64,000 bases of DNA from Bettongia penicillata ogilbyi (lineage: Eukaryota > Chordata > Mammalia > Diprotodontia > Potoroidae): assembly GCA_023548195.1 (NCBI GenBank), contig JAJHZJ010000577.1, forward strand, positions 518,203 through 582,202. Direction: 5' to 3'. The notes under the pieces are model-generated. The model worked only from the letters and a program-made list of their open reading frames with translations, did no database searches and was not told the DNA's origin. The translations under genes and the position numbers were made by a program. This document shows, one piece after another, positions 1 to 11,300 of this stretch (its first letter is position 1; each line of letters begins with the position of its first letter).

Positions 1-319
1 ATGCATTGAATTGAAATTGAATCTCACAATTTATATACATATTTCATTGCTCATTCTATAATTTGTTTTGCTTTCTTTCACCTCAACATTTTCCTCTGTA
101 GTACTGGGAACTGCATCCTCCCAAGTGGGAAGTTGAGCTTATAACCCTGAGGTGCAGGTGCATGGAGTGGATGGGTCAAACCACTATCTATCAATTTTCT
201 CATGTTTCCTGAGTGAAAACTATAATCCAAGAGAATGAGAAAAATCTTCCTAATTGTACCATGATCATTCTATGCCAAGAAGCAACCTGTGACATAAGGG
301 TTGTATGAGGAAAACTTTC
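1..319. other. Unannotated AT-rich stretch
   Basis: No ORF, repeat or structured element is recognised here. Confidence 0.4.
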
Positions 320-455
320 CTAGTAATTGCAAGTCTTCAAAAGTGTAAAGGGTCATTTTGAAAGGTGAGTTCCCCCATAACTGCAGTTTTTCAAGTGTAG
401 ACTAAATGACCTTTGGTTGAAGATATTTTTAAAGGGATTACTATTCCGATAGGAG
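320..455 (+). mobile_element. CR1-clade LINE 3' end fragment
   Basis: The sequence follows the pattern of a CR1-type 3' terminus: a gtgagttcccc...ctgcagtttttcaagtgtagac-like stretch, then an 'aaatgacc' and an 'aaagggatta' block. It is old and diverged. No coding part is retained. Confidence 0.5.
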
Positions 456-484
456 TTACATCCAATAGGATCATAGGTCTTAGA

Positions 485-668
485 AAGGCAGGATGGTATA
501 GTGTATAACATGTTGAACTTAGAGTCAGAGGACCTTCATTCAGATCCTACCTCTGACACTTAACCAGGTGTGTGATATATGGTAAAGCTGTTTTGCCTCT
601 TCCTCATCAGTAAAAGGAGGCAATTGAACTAGATAGTATCTAAGTAGGCTTCTAGCTCTAGATTAATA
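485..668 (+). mobile_element. WSINE/MIR-type SINE
   Basis: A tRNA-like head (ggatggtatagtg..., 'agtcagaggacc', 'cagatcctacctctgacact') is followed by a CORE-like body and a 3' end 'gcttctagctctag', as in marsupial WSINE-type elements. The order of the head, the 'cctcatcagtaaaa' block and the tail supports plus orientation. Confidence 0.75.
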
Positions 669-671
669 TGC

Positions 672-815
672 TCATTTTCAAGAGGCACAACTAAGGTCCA
701 TAAAAGTGAAATGACTATCTAGAGTCTCACAGGAGTTAAGTAGGAGGGCCAAAATTCAAACCTGAATTCTCTGCATTTTAACCCAGTGTTTGTACCCCTA
801 CAATCTTCTTTAACT
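672..815 (-). mobile_element. MIR-type SINE fragment
   Basis: This is a reverse-oriented SINE core: 'cattttcaagaggcacaact', 'gtgaaatgactat' and 'ggccaaaattcaaacctg' match the reverse complement of the MIR/WSINE body. It lies directly behind the plus-strand SINE, so two SINEs sit tail to tail. Confidence 0.6.
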
Positions 816-936
816 TAAGGTATCATAATTAAGTCAGTGGCAAAGAAAAGACTAGAACCCAGTCCTAATGGCTCCTAACAGAAAATATTTCCTCCCACTC
901 ATTATGTCATTAACTGCTTTATTGCTTATTTTTTTC

Positions 937-951
937 AAAGGAAGGAGAGAG

Positions 952-1024
<73 letters not shown>

Positions 1025-1275
1025 GAGAGAGAGAGAAGGGAGGGAAAGAGAAAGAAAGAAGGGAGGAAGGAAAGGAAGGAGAAAAAAGGAAGGAGGGGAA
1101 AAGGAAGGAAAGAAGGAAAGAATGAGAAAGGAACAAAAGAAAGAAAGAAGACAGAAAGAAAGTGGAAGGAAAGAAAGAAGGAAAAATAAGGAAGAAAAAC
1201 GAGAAGGAAGGAAAAGAGAGAGAGGGAAAGAGGGAGCAAAAGAGGGAGGAGAATAGGAGAGAGGGAAAAAGAAAC
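937..1275. repeat. (GA)n / (GGAA)n polypurine microsatellite
   Basis: A (GA)n run grades into GGAA/GAAA-rich sequence. Positions 937-1122 contain only purines on the plus strand, 186 nt without a single C or T. Open frames across it encode only Arg/Glu or Ser/Leu-Phe runs and are not genes. Confidence 0.97.
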
Positions 1276-1924
1276 CTAGTGTTTTTCTTATAAAGATTCA
1301 GTTTTCCTAATTGTCTGGCTTCCTAAAGATTTTTCATCTTTTTCTGTGTATCTGTTCTTATTCTCTGCCCCTTGCAGAAATAAAGGTGAGCTTCACTTAC
1401 TTACTCCTCTGTTTCTGCTAAGTGGTTTGTGACCACATGAGTACTTAACTTCATCCTGAGTTTTGTCATATGTATCATAGCAACTTCATACCGCTCTCTG
1501 AATGAAAATAGAAATTAGAAAATGAATATGTGCCTTAGGTATCCTTCAGTAGAGTGATTGTGCTTTAGTAGATTTCCCTGCTAAATTCTATGTGCAAAAG
1601 GAGAACTCCAAGTGGTTTTTTCTGATATTACCACATAGCAAATTGCACTGATTATATTGTTTTTCAATATCGCAGATTCCAATAAGTTAATATTCTAAGT
1701 ACGCTTTTTATTTTTTCTCTTGTTTTAACAAGCAAGATTTCCGAAAAGTTATTTTACCTCATTTTTTGTCAGTTCCATAAAGAATTATTGAAAAACTAGG
1801 TGAAAGAATGTCCTAGACAAGGAGGAAACTGTATATGAGAATATACAGTGAACGTATATAGTATACAGAAAATGTATTATATCATATGACTATGTGATAT
1901 AAAAGAAGCAATATGTTACAGAAG
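1276..1924. other. Unannotated stretch
   Basis: No repeat could be named. A 'gaaataaaggtgagc' motif near 1378 resembles a polyadenylation signal, but no LTR ends were found around it. Confidence 0.35.
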
Positions 1925-2052
1925 AGAAAGAATAATGTCTGAAGTCAAAAGACCTAGGCTACACCCCTGTCCCTACTAATTACTGCTTGTCTACCTTTGG
2001 GCAAGCTGTCTAATCTCTTAGGACCATGATATCCTCATCTATAAAAGGATGG
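1925..2052 (+). mobile_element. WSINE, 5' part, split by L1/HAL1 insertion
   Basis: This half runs from the tRNA-like head ('gaagtcaaaagacctagg') to 'cctcatctataaaaggatgg'. The SINE resumes at 3337 after the inserted element. The duplicated bases 'aaaggatgg' (2044-2052 and 3337-3345) mark the break. Confidence 0.75.
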
Positions 2053-3336
2053 GGGTCAAGATTATGGAGTAAAAGCAGGTACTTGCTTGAATTCTTCCCC
2101 AAACCTCTCCAAATACGTGTAAAAATGAATAAATAAATTCTAGAGCAGCAGAACCCACAAAATGCGTGAAACAGATTTCCAGCCCAAGACAATCTGGAAG
2201 GATGACCAGAAAGGTCTGTTGAGAGGAGTGCAGTTCAGCATTGGCTGCACAGGCATAGATGAAGCCTAAGCACGGTTCAGGGCATTGAATCCACTGGTGG
2301 ACTTCTCAACCCCCAAATGCCAAGGACAACTTGGAAGTTCAGTAGAAAAAGTGTGTTGAAACTGTGTGAGAGAAGATCACAGTCTGGCCCCAGTCCCAGG
2401 GCAGCTAAGGGGGCAATTGAGCTGGCAGCCACAGCAGCAGTAGCAGAGGCTCTTTCTGGAGCTCTAGACCCACAGATTGTGGGGGCATGGAGCAGTTGAT
2501 CAGAGGGTGATTTCCGGGATCTCTTTGCTGGTACTGAGGTGGGATTCTCTTGCTTTGCCCTGCTTAGATCTGGGTCAAAGTTTGGGTGTGTGGTCCTGGG
2601 GCAAGGAGGAGTGCTGGCATGGTGGAGCTTGTGGCAGTGATGTAGAGGGAATCTGCCTCACAGTTTCAAGGCAAAAACAGAGAGCATGAGGTCACTCACA
2701 GAGCAGAGCACAGACCAGCAAAGGAGTAAACTCCTCTCCTTTGATCATATAACCTTGGAAGAACCGAAAATTTTCAGGTCCCTAGAAGTATCTCTGAAAA
2801 CAGTTGCACAAAATCTCTGAAGCTTGGGATAGTACCCCACACCCCACTCAACCCTCCTGACTGGAAGCAGAGAACTACTTTGACAAAAAGCTCAAAAGTC
2901 AAATAGTTGGCTGGGAAAATGAGCAAATAGTGGGAAAAAAGTTCTGACTGTAGAATCTTTCTTTGGGGACAAGGAAGATCAAAACATATAACCAGAAGAC
3001 AACAAAGTCACATATCTTACATCCAAGCCTCTAAGAAAAATATGAATTGGTCACATACCATGGAAGGGCTTAAAAAGGATTTTGAAAATCAAATAAAAGA
3101 AGTAGAGAAAAAATTGACAAGTGAAATGAGAGTGATGCAAGAAAATTATGAAAAATGAATCAACAGCTTGCCAAAGGAGACTCAAAAAAAATGCTGAAGA
3201 AAATAACATCTTAAAAAAATAGACCAACTCAAATGGCAAAAGAGGTCCAAAAAGCCAGTGAGGAAAAGAATGCCTAAAAAAGTAGAATTGAGCAAATGGA
3301 AAAGGAAGTCCAAAAGCTTCCTTAAAAAAAATCCTT
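2053..3336 (+). mobile_element. L1/HAL1 copy, 5'-complete and 3'-truncated in ORF1
   Basis: The copy begins at the L1-type 5' terminus ('gtcaagattatggagtaaaa', a decayed form of the CAAGATGGCGGAGTAG start seen in the younger copies) and runs through about 0.9 kb of 5' UTR. It then enters the ORF1 region near 2950, where the coiled-coil segment is readable around 3060-3320 with several stops and shifts. It ends inside ORF1 at an A-rich stretch near 3324-3331. Both flanks carry 'aaaggatgg', so the truncated form was the unit inserted. The host is a WSINE. The 5' UTR subtype matches the old HAL1 at 8350-11747 ('aattctagagcagcagaac'). Confidence 0.8.
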
Positions 3337-3395
3337 AAAGGATGGTGTTAGATGATCACTGAAGTCCCTTACAACTCTAACATCTTATGATCCTT
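3337..3395 (+). mobile_element. WSINE, 3' part
   Basis: After the second 'aaaggatgg' the SINE resumes with 'gttagatgatcac' and ends 'cttatgatcc', the usual WSINE 3' terminus. It completes the SINE begun at 1925. Confidence 0.75.
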
Positions 3396-4119
3396 TAATT
3401 AGATACTCACATTCCTCTATGACCTCATCAATTGGTATGTTGCCTCCAATGATGCAGATCACAATGACTTCATGGCTGCACATCCTGTTTAGCTCTGGTA
3501 CATCCACTATGACTTCACACCAGGGAGAGGTCCCTTCCCTCCAAGATGCTGGAGGTCTCCTTCATTTTCTCCTGACATTCTAATGAAATTGACCCATTTA
3601 GAGTACTGAGGATGCCAGTGAAACTGATTCTTTTCTTATAGAGTTATAATGTGAATCTTGTCACAATGATTGTGATAATATTATGACATCCTAAGAAATA
3701 ACCCACACCCATGTTTATCATCTCTCTAAAATGTTTTAAACCACATGGAATAGACTATCTGATTTCATGATTTATGTGTGGAAAGGATGTGCTACATTTA
3801 AGAGATCATCAGTTCTCAGGTACCAAATCTGATGCAATTATTTCTTCTTAAAAAGTTGTAATTGTCTGCCTTTTCGGATTTAATTCTTTTTTCAAAAATA
3901 TTTTTCCTCTAAAGTCAAGTTTCCACTAATTAGAAACAAATAAATTCCTTGAATTGGTTCCTAACACATCAAAACTGGGTATCTATGCTCTTGAGATTCA
4001 ATCCGTTTGCTTGCATTAAACTTTCTGGATATTTGAAAGATGTCTAAAATTTAAAAAAATTAAAAATCTGTCAAAAAACGAAAAAAACAATTTAGAATTT
4101 AGACCTGAAAATCTTGTAT
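3396..4119. other. Unannotated stretch
   Basis: Unique-looking, AT-rich sequence with no coding frame. A short perfect inverted repeat (tcacaat/attgtga) lies near 3660 but is too short to interpret. Confidence 0.35.
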
Positions 4120-4880
4120 GCATCCATTTGAATTTTCACGTACAAATATTATTTTTATAATTTTAAAGACGTCTTTGGTTGCCCTCAGATGTTTCTCTAA
4201 TGGAAATAAATCTGCTATATGTTTTATTTTCATTTATATTGCTATATTTTGTTTTCATATCACATTCATTTCTGAATATATCCCTTCTTGTTCTCTGCCC
4301 AGAAAGTCAACCCTTGTAATAAAGAATAAAGAAAAAAATGTTCAACAAAGTTAAACATCACATCAACTGAATAAGATAGTTCTGACATCTTAGTATACAC
4401 ACATATGTCTATGTATCTATGTGTACATATATCCACACATACATACTTACACACATAAACAGAAACATATCCATACTCACAGTCCACTTCTTAACAGAAA
4501 GGAGATACATATATTTCTGCATTCGTTAACCTTTTCTTTCAGGACAAGTATAAATAACATGGAATTCAATCTTTTATTATTTTTGCTGTTGTTTCTTCCA
4601 TTTACATCATTGTATATTGGTTTTCCTGTTTCATCAATCATTCATACTAAGTATTCCCGTGATTCTTTGAATTGTTCATATTCATCATGCAATATGATAC
4701 GTTAAATTCCATTGCATTCACGTATCACAATTTATTTAACAGTTCAATAATCTATGGACAACTAATTTATTTCTAGTATGCTATCACAAATAGAGATAAA
4801 AATATTTCAGTATTAATGGAATTTTTATAAATCTTTGACCTCTATGGCATATTTGGCTAGTAATCTGAACTAGTTAAAAG
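4120..4880 (-). mobile_element. LINE-1 3' end fragment (3' UTR and end of ORF2)
   Basis: Read on the minus strand, 4540-4870 follows the C-terminal ORF2/3' UTR pattern of marsupial L1: plus-strand blocks 'gctgttgtttcttccattta', 'tgatacgttaaattccattg' and 'gtatcacaatttatttaaca'. Positions 4120-4480 are the L1 3' UTR with a TATG/CA-rich microsatellite. The copy is diverged and 5'-truncated. The two ORFs over 4118-4705 are antisense artefacts. Confidence 0.65.
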
Positions 4881-5154
4881 GAAACTTGATAATGAAACTA
4901 ATTAAAACATTTCTTTTAATTATGAGGGGAAAGTTCTGAGACTACTGCTGTTTACTGGCCTAGCTAAATGGAACAATAAGTCTCAGGTTGACACTTCAAT
5001 TATGACAACCAATCGTCTATTTGTTTACCTAAGAATTTTTCCAGTGAAGAGAGGCCATCAGGACTGTGAAGTTGTTTGGATTTAAGAACCATAAAATAGA
5101 CAATGAGAGAAAAATTGGGATGTCTAGGTATCTAGATAGGGAGGCAGAGAAGAA
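4881..5154. other. Unannotated stretch
   Basis: No repeat or gene is recognised. Confidence 0.3.
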
Positions 5155-5265
5155 GGGAACTTTTACTATTTACTGTTTGCCAGGCACTGTGCCTGGGATA
5201 CAAATAAAAGCAAGTCAGTCATTGCTTTCAGAGATTGCATTCTAATAAGGAAAGATAGTACATAA
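5155..5265 (-). mobile_element. L2/L3-type LINE 3' end fragment
   Basis: The plus strand shows 'tttgccaggcactgtgcctg' followed by 'ggatacaaataaaag' and 'gcattctaataagg', the reverse complement of the shared L2/L3/MIR 3' terminus. Confidence 0.6.
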
Positions 5266-5324
5266 ACATGTTGTGGAAAGGGAGTAGGGCGAGGCATACA
5301 TGGATGTACTAGTAGGAGGAGCTA

Positions 5325-5565
5325 GATAGCCCAATGAATACAGTGCTAGGCCTAGAGTCAGGAAGACTCGAGTTAAACTCTGGCCTTAGACACTTACAAG
5401 CTGTGTGACCCTGAGCAAGTCACTTAGTCCAATTTGCTTCAATTCCTCATCCATGAAATGAACTGGAGAAAGAAACAGCAAGCCATTCCAGCGTCTTTGC
5501 CAAGAGAACCCCAAATGGGGTCGCAACTAGTTGGACATGACAATAACAGTGAAAAAACAACAAAA
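5325..5565 (+). mobile_element. tRNA-headed SINE with RTE-type tail
   Basis: The head 'gctagatagcccaatgaata' and 'agtcaggaagactcgagtta' is a tRNA-derived box A/B region. It is followed by 'gtgtgaccctgagcaagtca' and then a tail 'ggggtcgcaactagttggac' that matches the BovB/RTE LINE 3' end. It ends in a short AACAA-rich tail. The tail implies mobilisation by an RTE LINE, and an RTE remnant is present at 36945-41115. Confidence 0.85.
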
Positions 5566-5940
5566 CTAGTGGAGGACAGAGCAAGATAAGGGCAAATGTA
5601 TACTATCGAAGTCCAGGGCGGATAGGGGGGAGAAATCTGATTCTTGTGTGAGGACAAAGTAGAGATGATGGCTAGAGTAGAGAGCAAGGCTAAGGACAGT
5701 CATGGGAGATGATTAGGAGTGACTACAGATGAATGCTGTAGGCTTTGCTCAGGGTCAAGGGTCTCGGGCATGTGGGACTAAATTCTGACATTAAGTTGAA
5801 AACTGTGGGTTTAGTCTCCAGGGAAAGGATAGATGGGATTGTGAATAGTAATAGGTTCAAAATGAGTCAAATGTCAAGAGTGGCTAGATCAAGCAGGGAA
5901 AGAAAGCATTTTATACTAAAGAGATCTGCTAGCAGGGGTC
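5566..5940. other. Unannotated stretch
   Basis: Purine-rich and unique-looking. Parts such as 'gtctccagggaaagg' may be L3 antisense, but the match is too weak to call. Confidence 0.3.
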
Positions 5941-6274
5941 ATAATTCATTTACTCATTCATTCATTCATTCATACATTCATTCGTTCATATATTCATGAA
6001 TTCATTCATTCATACATCCATGAATTCATTCATTCATACATTCAATCATTCATGCATTCATGAATTCATTCATTCATACATCCATGAATTCATTCATTCA
6101 TACATTCAATCATTCATGCATTCATGAATTCATTCATTCATACATCCATGAATTCATTCATTCATACATTCAATCATTCATGCATTCATGAATTCATTCA
6201 TTCATACATTCATTCATTCATACATCCATGAATTCATTCATTCATACATTCAATCATTCATGCATTCATGAATT
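5941..6274. repeat. (ATTC)n array with 64-bp higher-order unit
   Basis: The tetranucleotide array is organised into a 64-bp unit made of a 24-bp and a 40-bp subunit, both starting 'gaattcattcattcat'. Units start at 5998, 6062 and 6126 and are identical over all 64 bases. A fourth, 80-bp unit starts at 6190 and carries four extra tetranucleotides. The array abuts an L2/L3 3' end. Confidence 0.95.
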
Positions 6275-6412
6275 AAGTCTTTCAAGTCATAGTGGATATT
6301 AAGCATCTGATATGTGCAAGACACTCACTGTTAGGTATTTAGGATACAAATAAAAAACATTCTGCCCTTAAGGAATTTATGATCCTCTGGAAGAATAAAA
6401 TGTCTAAACCGA
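6275..6412 (-). mobile_element. L2/L3-type LINE 3' end fragment
   Basis: 'ggatattaagcatctgatat', 'ggatacaaataaaaaacatt' and 'cccttaaggaatttatgatc' are the reverse complement of the L2/L3 3' terminus. Its tetranucleotide tail probably seeded the neighbouring (ATTC)n array. Confidence 0.65.
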
Positions 6413-6513
6413 TAAAGAAGCATGATGTAATTTGAGGAGAGACAAAGGACTAACAAATAGAAATATTTGAAAAAATAAAAACCGAGGCTCATCTAAGTTG
6501 AATCACAAAGATT

Positions 6514-6692
6514 CTTGTTGTTTATCCTTCATTCTCAAAGACGACCAGTGACATGAGGTCAATGTCTTGACCTGAAGGTGAATTAGACTTCAGTGAGGCA
6601 AGGCTGTACAAAGGAATCAGTCTCACTCTCTCTTCTAGAGTCATTGGAGTCCAGTGGCAAGATAGAAGTCAGGACAATTGGCAACGGCCCTA
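6514..6692 (-). mobile_element. 5'-truncated tRNA-SINE (same family as 25943-26254)
   Basis: It begins with the reverse-complemented tail 'ttgttgtttatccttcattc' and continues 'agacgaccagtgacatgagg', 'cagtctcactctctcttcta' and 'caggacaattggcaacggcc'. The same body block order occurs in the complete copy at 25943-26254. The tRNA head is missing. Confidence 0.7.
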
Positions 6693-6739
6693 ATCGTAAA
6701 GGTAGCTAAGGATTCTAAGAATCCTAAAGCAGGCATGGG

Positions 6740-6960
6740 GTCCTGTGCAAAGGCATGGAGAAAGGAAATGAAATCCTCAGTTCCAGGAATAACACTTAGG
6801 TCAGTTTGGCTGGGACATAGAGATTCTGATGGGAAGTAATTTGCAGTGTCAGGAAAGGTAAGCTGCAGTCAGGCTGTGAAATAGTGAGAAGTTAATTTTT
6901 TGTCCAGAAGGTAATAGGGAACCACTGAAGTTTGAAAAGACTTGCCTTAAGGGAAAATAT
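6740..6960 (-). mobile_element. L3-type LINE fragment (antisense)
   Basis: The plus strand carries 'gtccagaaggtaatagggaa' and 'ccactgaagtttgaaaagac', matching the antisense of the L3/L2 reverse transcriptase 3' region, which is better preserved at 57821-58680. Confidence 0.5.
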
Positions 6961-7504
6961 TTTTAAAAAACAGTAATCCAGTCATGGAAGGACCAGGGTA
7001 AAGGGCAAGAAGCACACATTGTTACAGGGAAGGAGGGCACCTGCATTTTAGGAAGCTGGATCATGGGCTTGAAGCTAGGAAAAGACTGTTGTGGGCTAGG
7101 ACACTAATGGGACTAGGGAGGCTACAGTTAACCCTTACATTGCCACAATACCAACTAAGGCTATAGTGACCTAAGAAACTATAGAGCACATTTGAACTAA
7201 CTTTGTCCCCAGGTGCAATGCTGTTGGTTCTAGTTATTGATCCTTTGGGCCAAAGAAAATGTAAGGATATTTTTAGGACTTTGGCAGAGAAGTTCCTGAG
7301 ACCCCAGAAAATCTCCTTGTCCAATGATTTTAATGTTGTCTGTGGCTTTGTCTTTACAGGATTGCTTTTTACCACTTTATGTTTGCCCTTTCTTGGGGGT
7401 TCCTGGGAGTTATTATTGAAGGGATTGTTTATCTAAACCCACAGGTTTTCAGTGATCCTGAATAATCCATCAGATGCTGAACCACTACAAGGAGAGTAAC
7501 TGAA
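6961..7504. other. Unannotated stretch
   Basis: Overlapping open frames of 104 codons (minus) and 77 codons (plus) near 7061-7436 match no family I know and are judged chance. Confidence 0.3.
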
Positions 7505-7690
7505 GATAATCTAGTCCATTTTACAATTTCAATTACATATAACATTTAGTTCATTTTACAAATAAGGAAACTGAGATATGGAAGGGTCGAGGGACTTTCC
7601 AGAGATTAAGCAGGTTGTTAAGCGGCAAAAACAGGATTCAGATTCTGTGACTCCGTGTTCAGTGCTCTTTCCATTAAGATATTGAGGTCA
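7505..7690 (-). mobile_element. MIR/WSINE-type SINE
   Basis: 'ttcattttacaaataaggaa', 'actgagatatggaagg' and 'gttaagcggcaaaaacagga' give the reverse complement of the SINE core and tRNA-like region. Confidence 0.65.
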
Positions 7691-8349
7691 GAGCAATCAA
7701 GATTTAGTAAGCTTAATGTAACTGTAATAGAGCTTCTTTGCCCAGGGATAGGATTCATTCTGTAATCTGCAGCAAGGCTTTGTGTGTAGGTAGGGCTTAG
7801 GTTTGTCTACGATAGGTGAATGTGGCCGGCCAAGTAGTCTTTTTTGTATATTGTACTTTCTTAAAGTGGGGGGCTCAGAGAGAAAAAACACAGAGTGAAC
7901 AGATTATATAATCCTTGGGCAATAAATAGCAAATAGATGCTCTACGTTTACATGAAAAGGATTCCACGTTCTTGTGTACCTATGTCCCATCTCTTATGTC
8001 ACATGGACTGGATCTGATCTCAGGTGCCTCCTGCACAGGTCAATATCTCTTTATAGCTCTTTATGGTCCTAGCCTGGCTTTATGTGCAGGTACCTCTCCT
8101 GTCTTCTACACATCCTCTTGCTGGAGTTAGTTTTATTCTGAGCTGTCTTGGTTTTTCCAGAAAGCCTAACATGTCACTTTTATAAGCAAAGAGACAGGCA
8201 ATTCATCTTAGAGCAGACTCAGCCAATGATATTTAATCAGGAGTTTTCTCTTATCAAGATCTTGATATCTGCACAATACAGAAAGAGATCCTCTAAAAGT
8301 ACTAAAGGGTAACCATTATAGTTTTTATAGAAACTTCCAGCCAAACTTT
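7691..8349. other. Unannotated stretch
   Basis: No repeat family could be named and no frame exceeds 64 codons. Confidence 0.3.
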
Positions 8350-11300
8350 AGGATATTCATAGGAATGGAAAGCCGCCCCCACAGCAAGACAGCATACATT
8401 CTGATTATCCTTTCCTCCAATGTGCTCTACCTTCTGTCATACTCACCCCACCCCTGTCTTATCCCTTTCCTTCTGTTTTCCTATAGGGCAAGATAGACTT
8501 CTATATACCCCATTGTAAGGGAATTGCCAACCCCCAGCCTCTTGGACAGCATTCACTGGTCACGACTCAGGTAAACTGAGGGGAGACTGGTAAGGTATGA
8601 ACAAGATGGCCCTGGGAGGAAGGGTTCCGCCTCTGTTTTGCTCAAGGCTATTTCCTGGGCCCTGGGAGAACAAAGAAGGCCCAAGATGGTTTGCTAAGGG
8701 CTATGTGGCAGTCCTGGGCAGTCCTGGTCATAGGTAAAAGATTTCCTTATTAGGGCAAACTATTTGCTGATAGGTCCACTAAGGGCTCTGGTGTCAGGAA
8801 AGAGATAAAAGCACCGCTTGCTGTTACAATAAACAGAGTTGTCCACTATCTTGTCTCCCACCTCAGTCATTACTTACAGCTTACTCCACCAAGGCCTACA
8901 GACACTGCTGGCCAGATAAGGCCTGTGGGCCTGAGAGTTCAGGCTCAGACACCCTAACACCCCATTGCCTGTATATCTTATTTCCCAGTTGCATGTAAAA
9001 TCAATTTTTAACATTGGTTTTTAAAATTTTGAGTTCCAAATTCTCTCCTTCCTCCCCACCCACCCTCATTGAGAAGGCAAATAATTCAGTATAGGTCATA
9101 CATATATAGTCATGCAAAATGCTTCCATAATAGCCATGTTGTGAAAGACTAACTATATTTACTTCATTCTATCCCACCATCCATTCATTCTATTGTATCC
9201 TTTGACCCTGTCCCTTTTTAAAAGTGTTTGTTTCTGACTGCCCCCTGCAATCCACCCTGTCTAGGCCCTCCCCCAATCCACCTTCCCTTCTATCATTTCC
9301 TTATCTCTTACCCCTTTCCCCCTAATTTCCTGTAAGGTAAGATAGATTTCCATACCCAAATGAGTATATATGTTATTCCTCCCTTAAGCCAAACCTGATG
9401 AGAATTAGGTTCACTCATTCCCTCTCACATAATTCCTCTTCCCCTCCACTATAAAAAATGGTTTTTTGCCTCTTTTCAGTGAGATAATTTATCCCATTCT
9501 ACATCTCCCTTTCTCCTTCTCCTAGAACATTTCTCTCCCTTTAATTTTATTTTTTAGATATCATCTTTTCATATCCAACTCACTCTGTGTCCTCTACATA
9601 TATGTGTATATGTATATGTATGTATATGTTTGTGTACATGTATTATACACACACACATTCATACACACACATATGTATATATATTCCCTCTGACTAACCA
9701 AATACTGAGAAATGTCTCATGAGTTACAGATATCTTCTTTCCATGTAGGAATGTAAACAGTTCAACTTTAAAAGGTCCCTTATGATTTTTCTTTTCTGTT
9801 TACCTTTTCATCCTTCTCTTGAGTCTTGTTTGTGAAATTCAAATTTTTTAGTTCAGTTCTGGTCTTTTCATCAAGAATGCTTGAAAGTCCAGTATTTCAG
9901 TGAATGTCATTTTTTCCCCTGATGAATTATACTCAGTTTTGCTGAGTAGGTGATTCTTAGTTCTAATCCTATCTCCTTTGACCTCTGAAATATCACATTC
10001 CAAGTCCTCTACTCCATTATTGTAGAAGCTGCTAAATCATGCATAAACCTGATTGTGTTTCCCCAATACTTGAGTTGTTTCTTTCTGGCTGCTTGAGATA
10101 TTTTCTCCTTAACCTTGGAACTCTGAAATTTGGCTCCAATATTCCTAGGAGTTTTCCTTTTGGAACCTCTTTCTGGAGGTGATCAATGGATTCTTTCAAT
10201 TTCCATTTTACTTTCCGGTTCTACAATATTAGGCCAGTTTTCTTTGATAATTTATTAAAAGATGATGTGTAGGCTTTTTTTTGGCTCATAGCTTTCAGGT
10301 AATTCAATAATTTTAACATTGTCTCTCCTGGATCTATTTTCCAGGTCAGTTGTTTTTCCAATGAGATATTTCAAATTGTCTTCTATTTTTTTCATTCTTT
10401 TGGTTTTGTTTTATAATTTCTTGATTTCTCATAAAGTCATTGGCTCCCAAAATTTGTTCCATTCTAAGTTTTAAGGAATCATATTCTTCAGCCAGCTTTT
10501 GGACCTCCTTTTCCATTTAGTCAATTCAGCTTTTTAAGACATCCTTCTCTTCATTGACTTTTTAGACCTCTTTTGCCATGTGGTTTAGTCTGCTTTTTAA
10601 GGTGTTATTTTCTTCAGTATTTTGGGGGGGTTTCCTTTAGCAAGCTGTTGACTCATTCATCATGATTTTTTTGCATCACTCTCACTTTCCCAATTTTCCC
10701 TCTACTTCTTTGTTTTTAAAATCCCTTTTCAGTCCTTCTGTGGTTTGTGACCAATTCATACGATTCTTGGACACTTTGGGTGTAGGAAATTTTACTTTGT
10801 TGTCTTCTTCTGGGTTTATGTTTTGATCTTTATTACCAAAGTAAAATTCTAGAGTCTGAGACTTTTTCTAATGTTTGCATACTTTTCTAGCAAATTGCTT
10901 GACTTTTTAACTCTTACTTAAGGTACTTTTCTGCTTCCAGGCTGGAAGGTGTACTGTCCCAAGCTTCAGATGTTTTGTGGAGCTGTTTTCAGAGATACTT
11001 CTAAGAACCTGTAAATTTTCCGTTCTTCTAAGGTGGTATGATCTAAGGAGAGGGGTTTACTCCTCATCTGACTTGTGCTCTTGTCTGTGAGTGAGCACAA
11101 GTGGTCTTTTCTGCTTTGGTAATGTGAGGAGGATTTCTATTCCACCAATGCTGCAAGCTCTGCCATGCTAACATTTTTCCTTCCAGGGCTGCCACCCAAG
11201 CCTGCAATCCAGATTCAAGCATGGGTAAGCAAGAAAATCTTGCCTCAGCATAAACAAAGAAATCTCTACAATCGCCCTCTTCTCAGCCACTTGATCTCCC

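Noticed and set aside
852..1239. Arg/Glu-rich and Ser/Leu-Phe-rich frames
   Set aside because: Direct translations of the (GA)n/(GGAA)n microsatellite.
5941..6274. CRISPR-like direct repeats
   Set aside because: The spacing comes from a tetranucleotide array with no unique spacers, in a eukaryotic repeat context.
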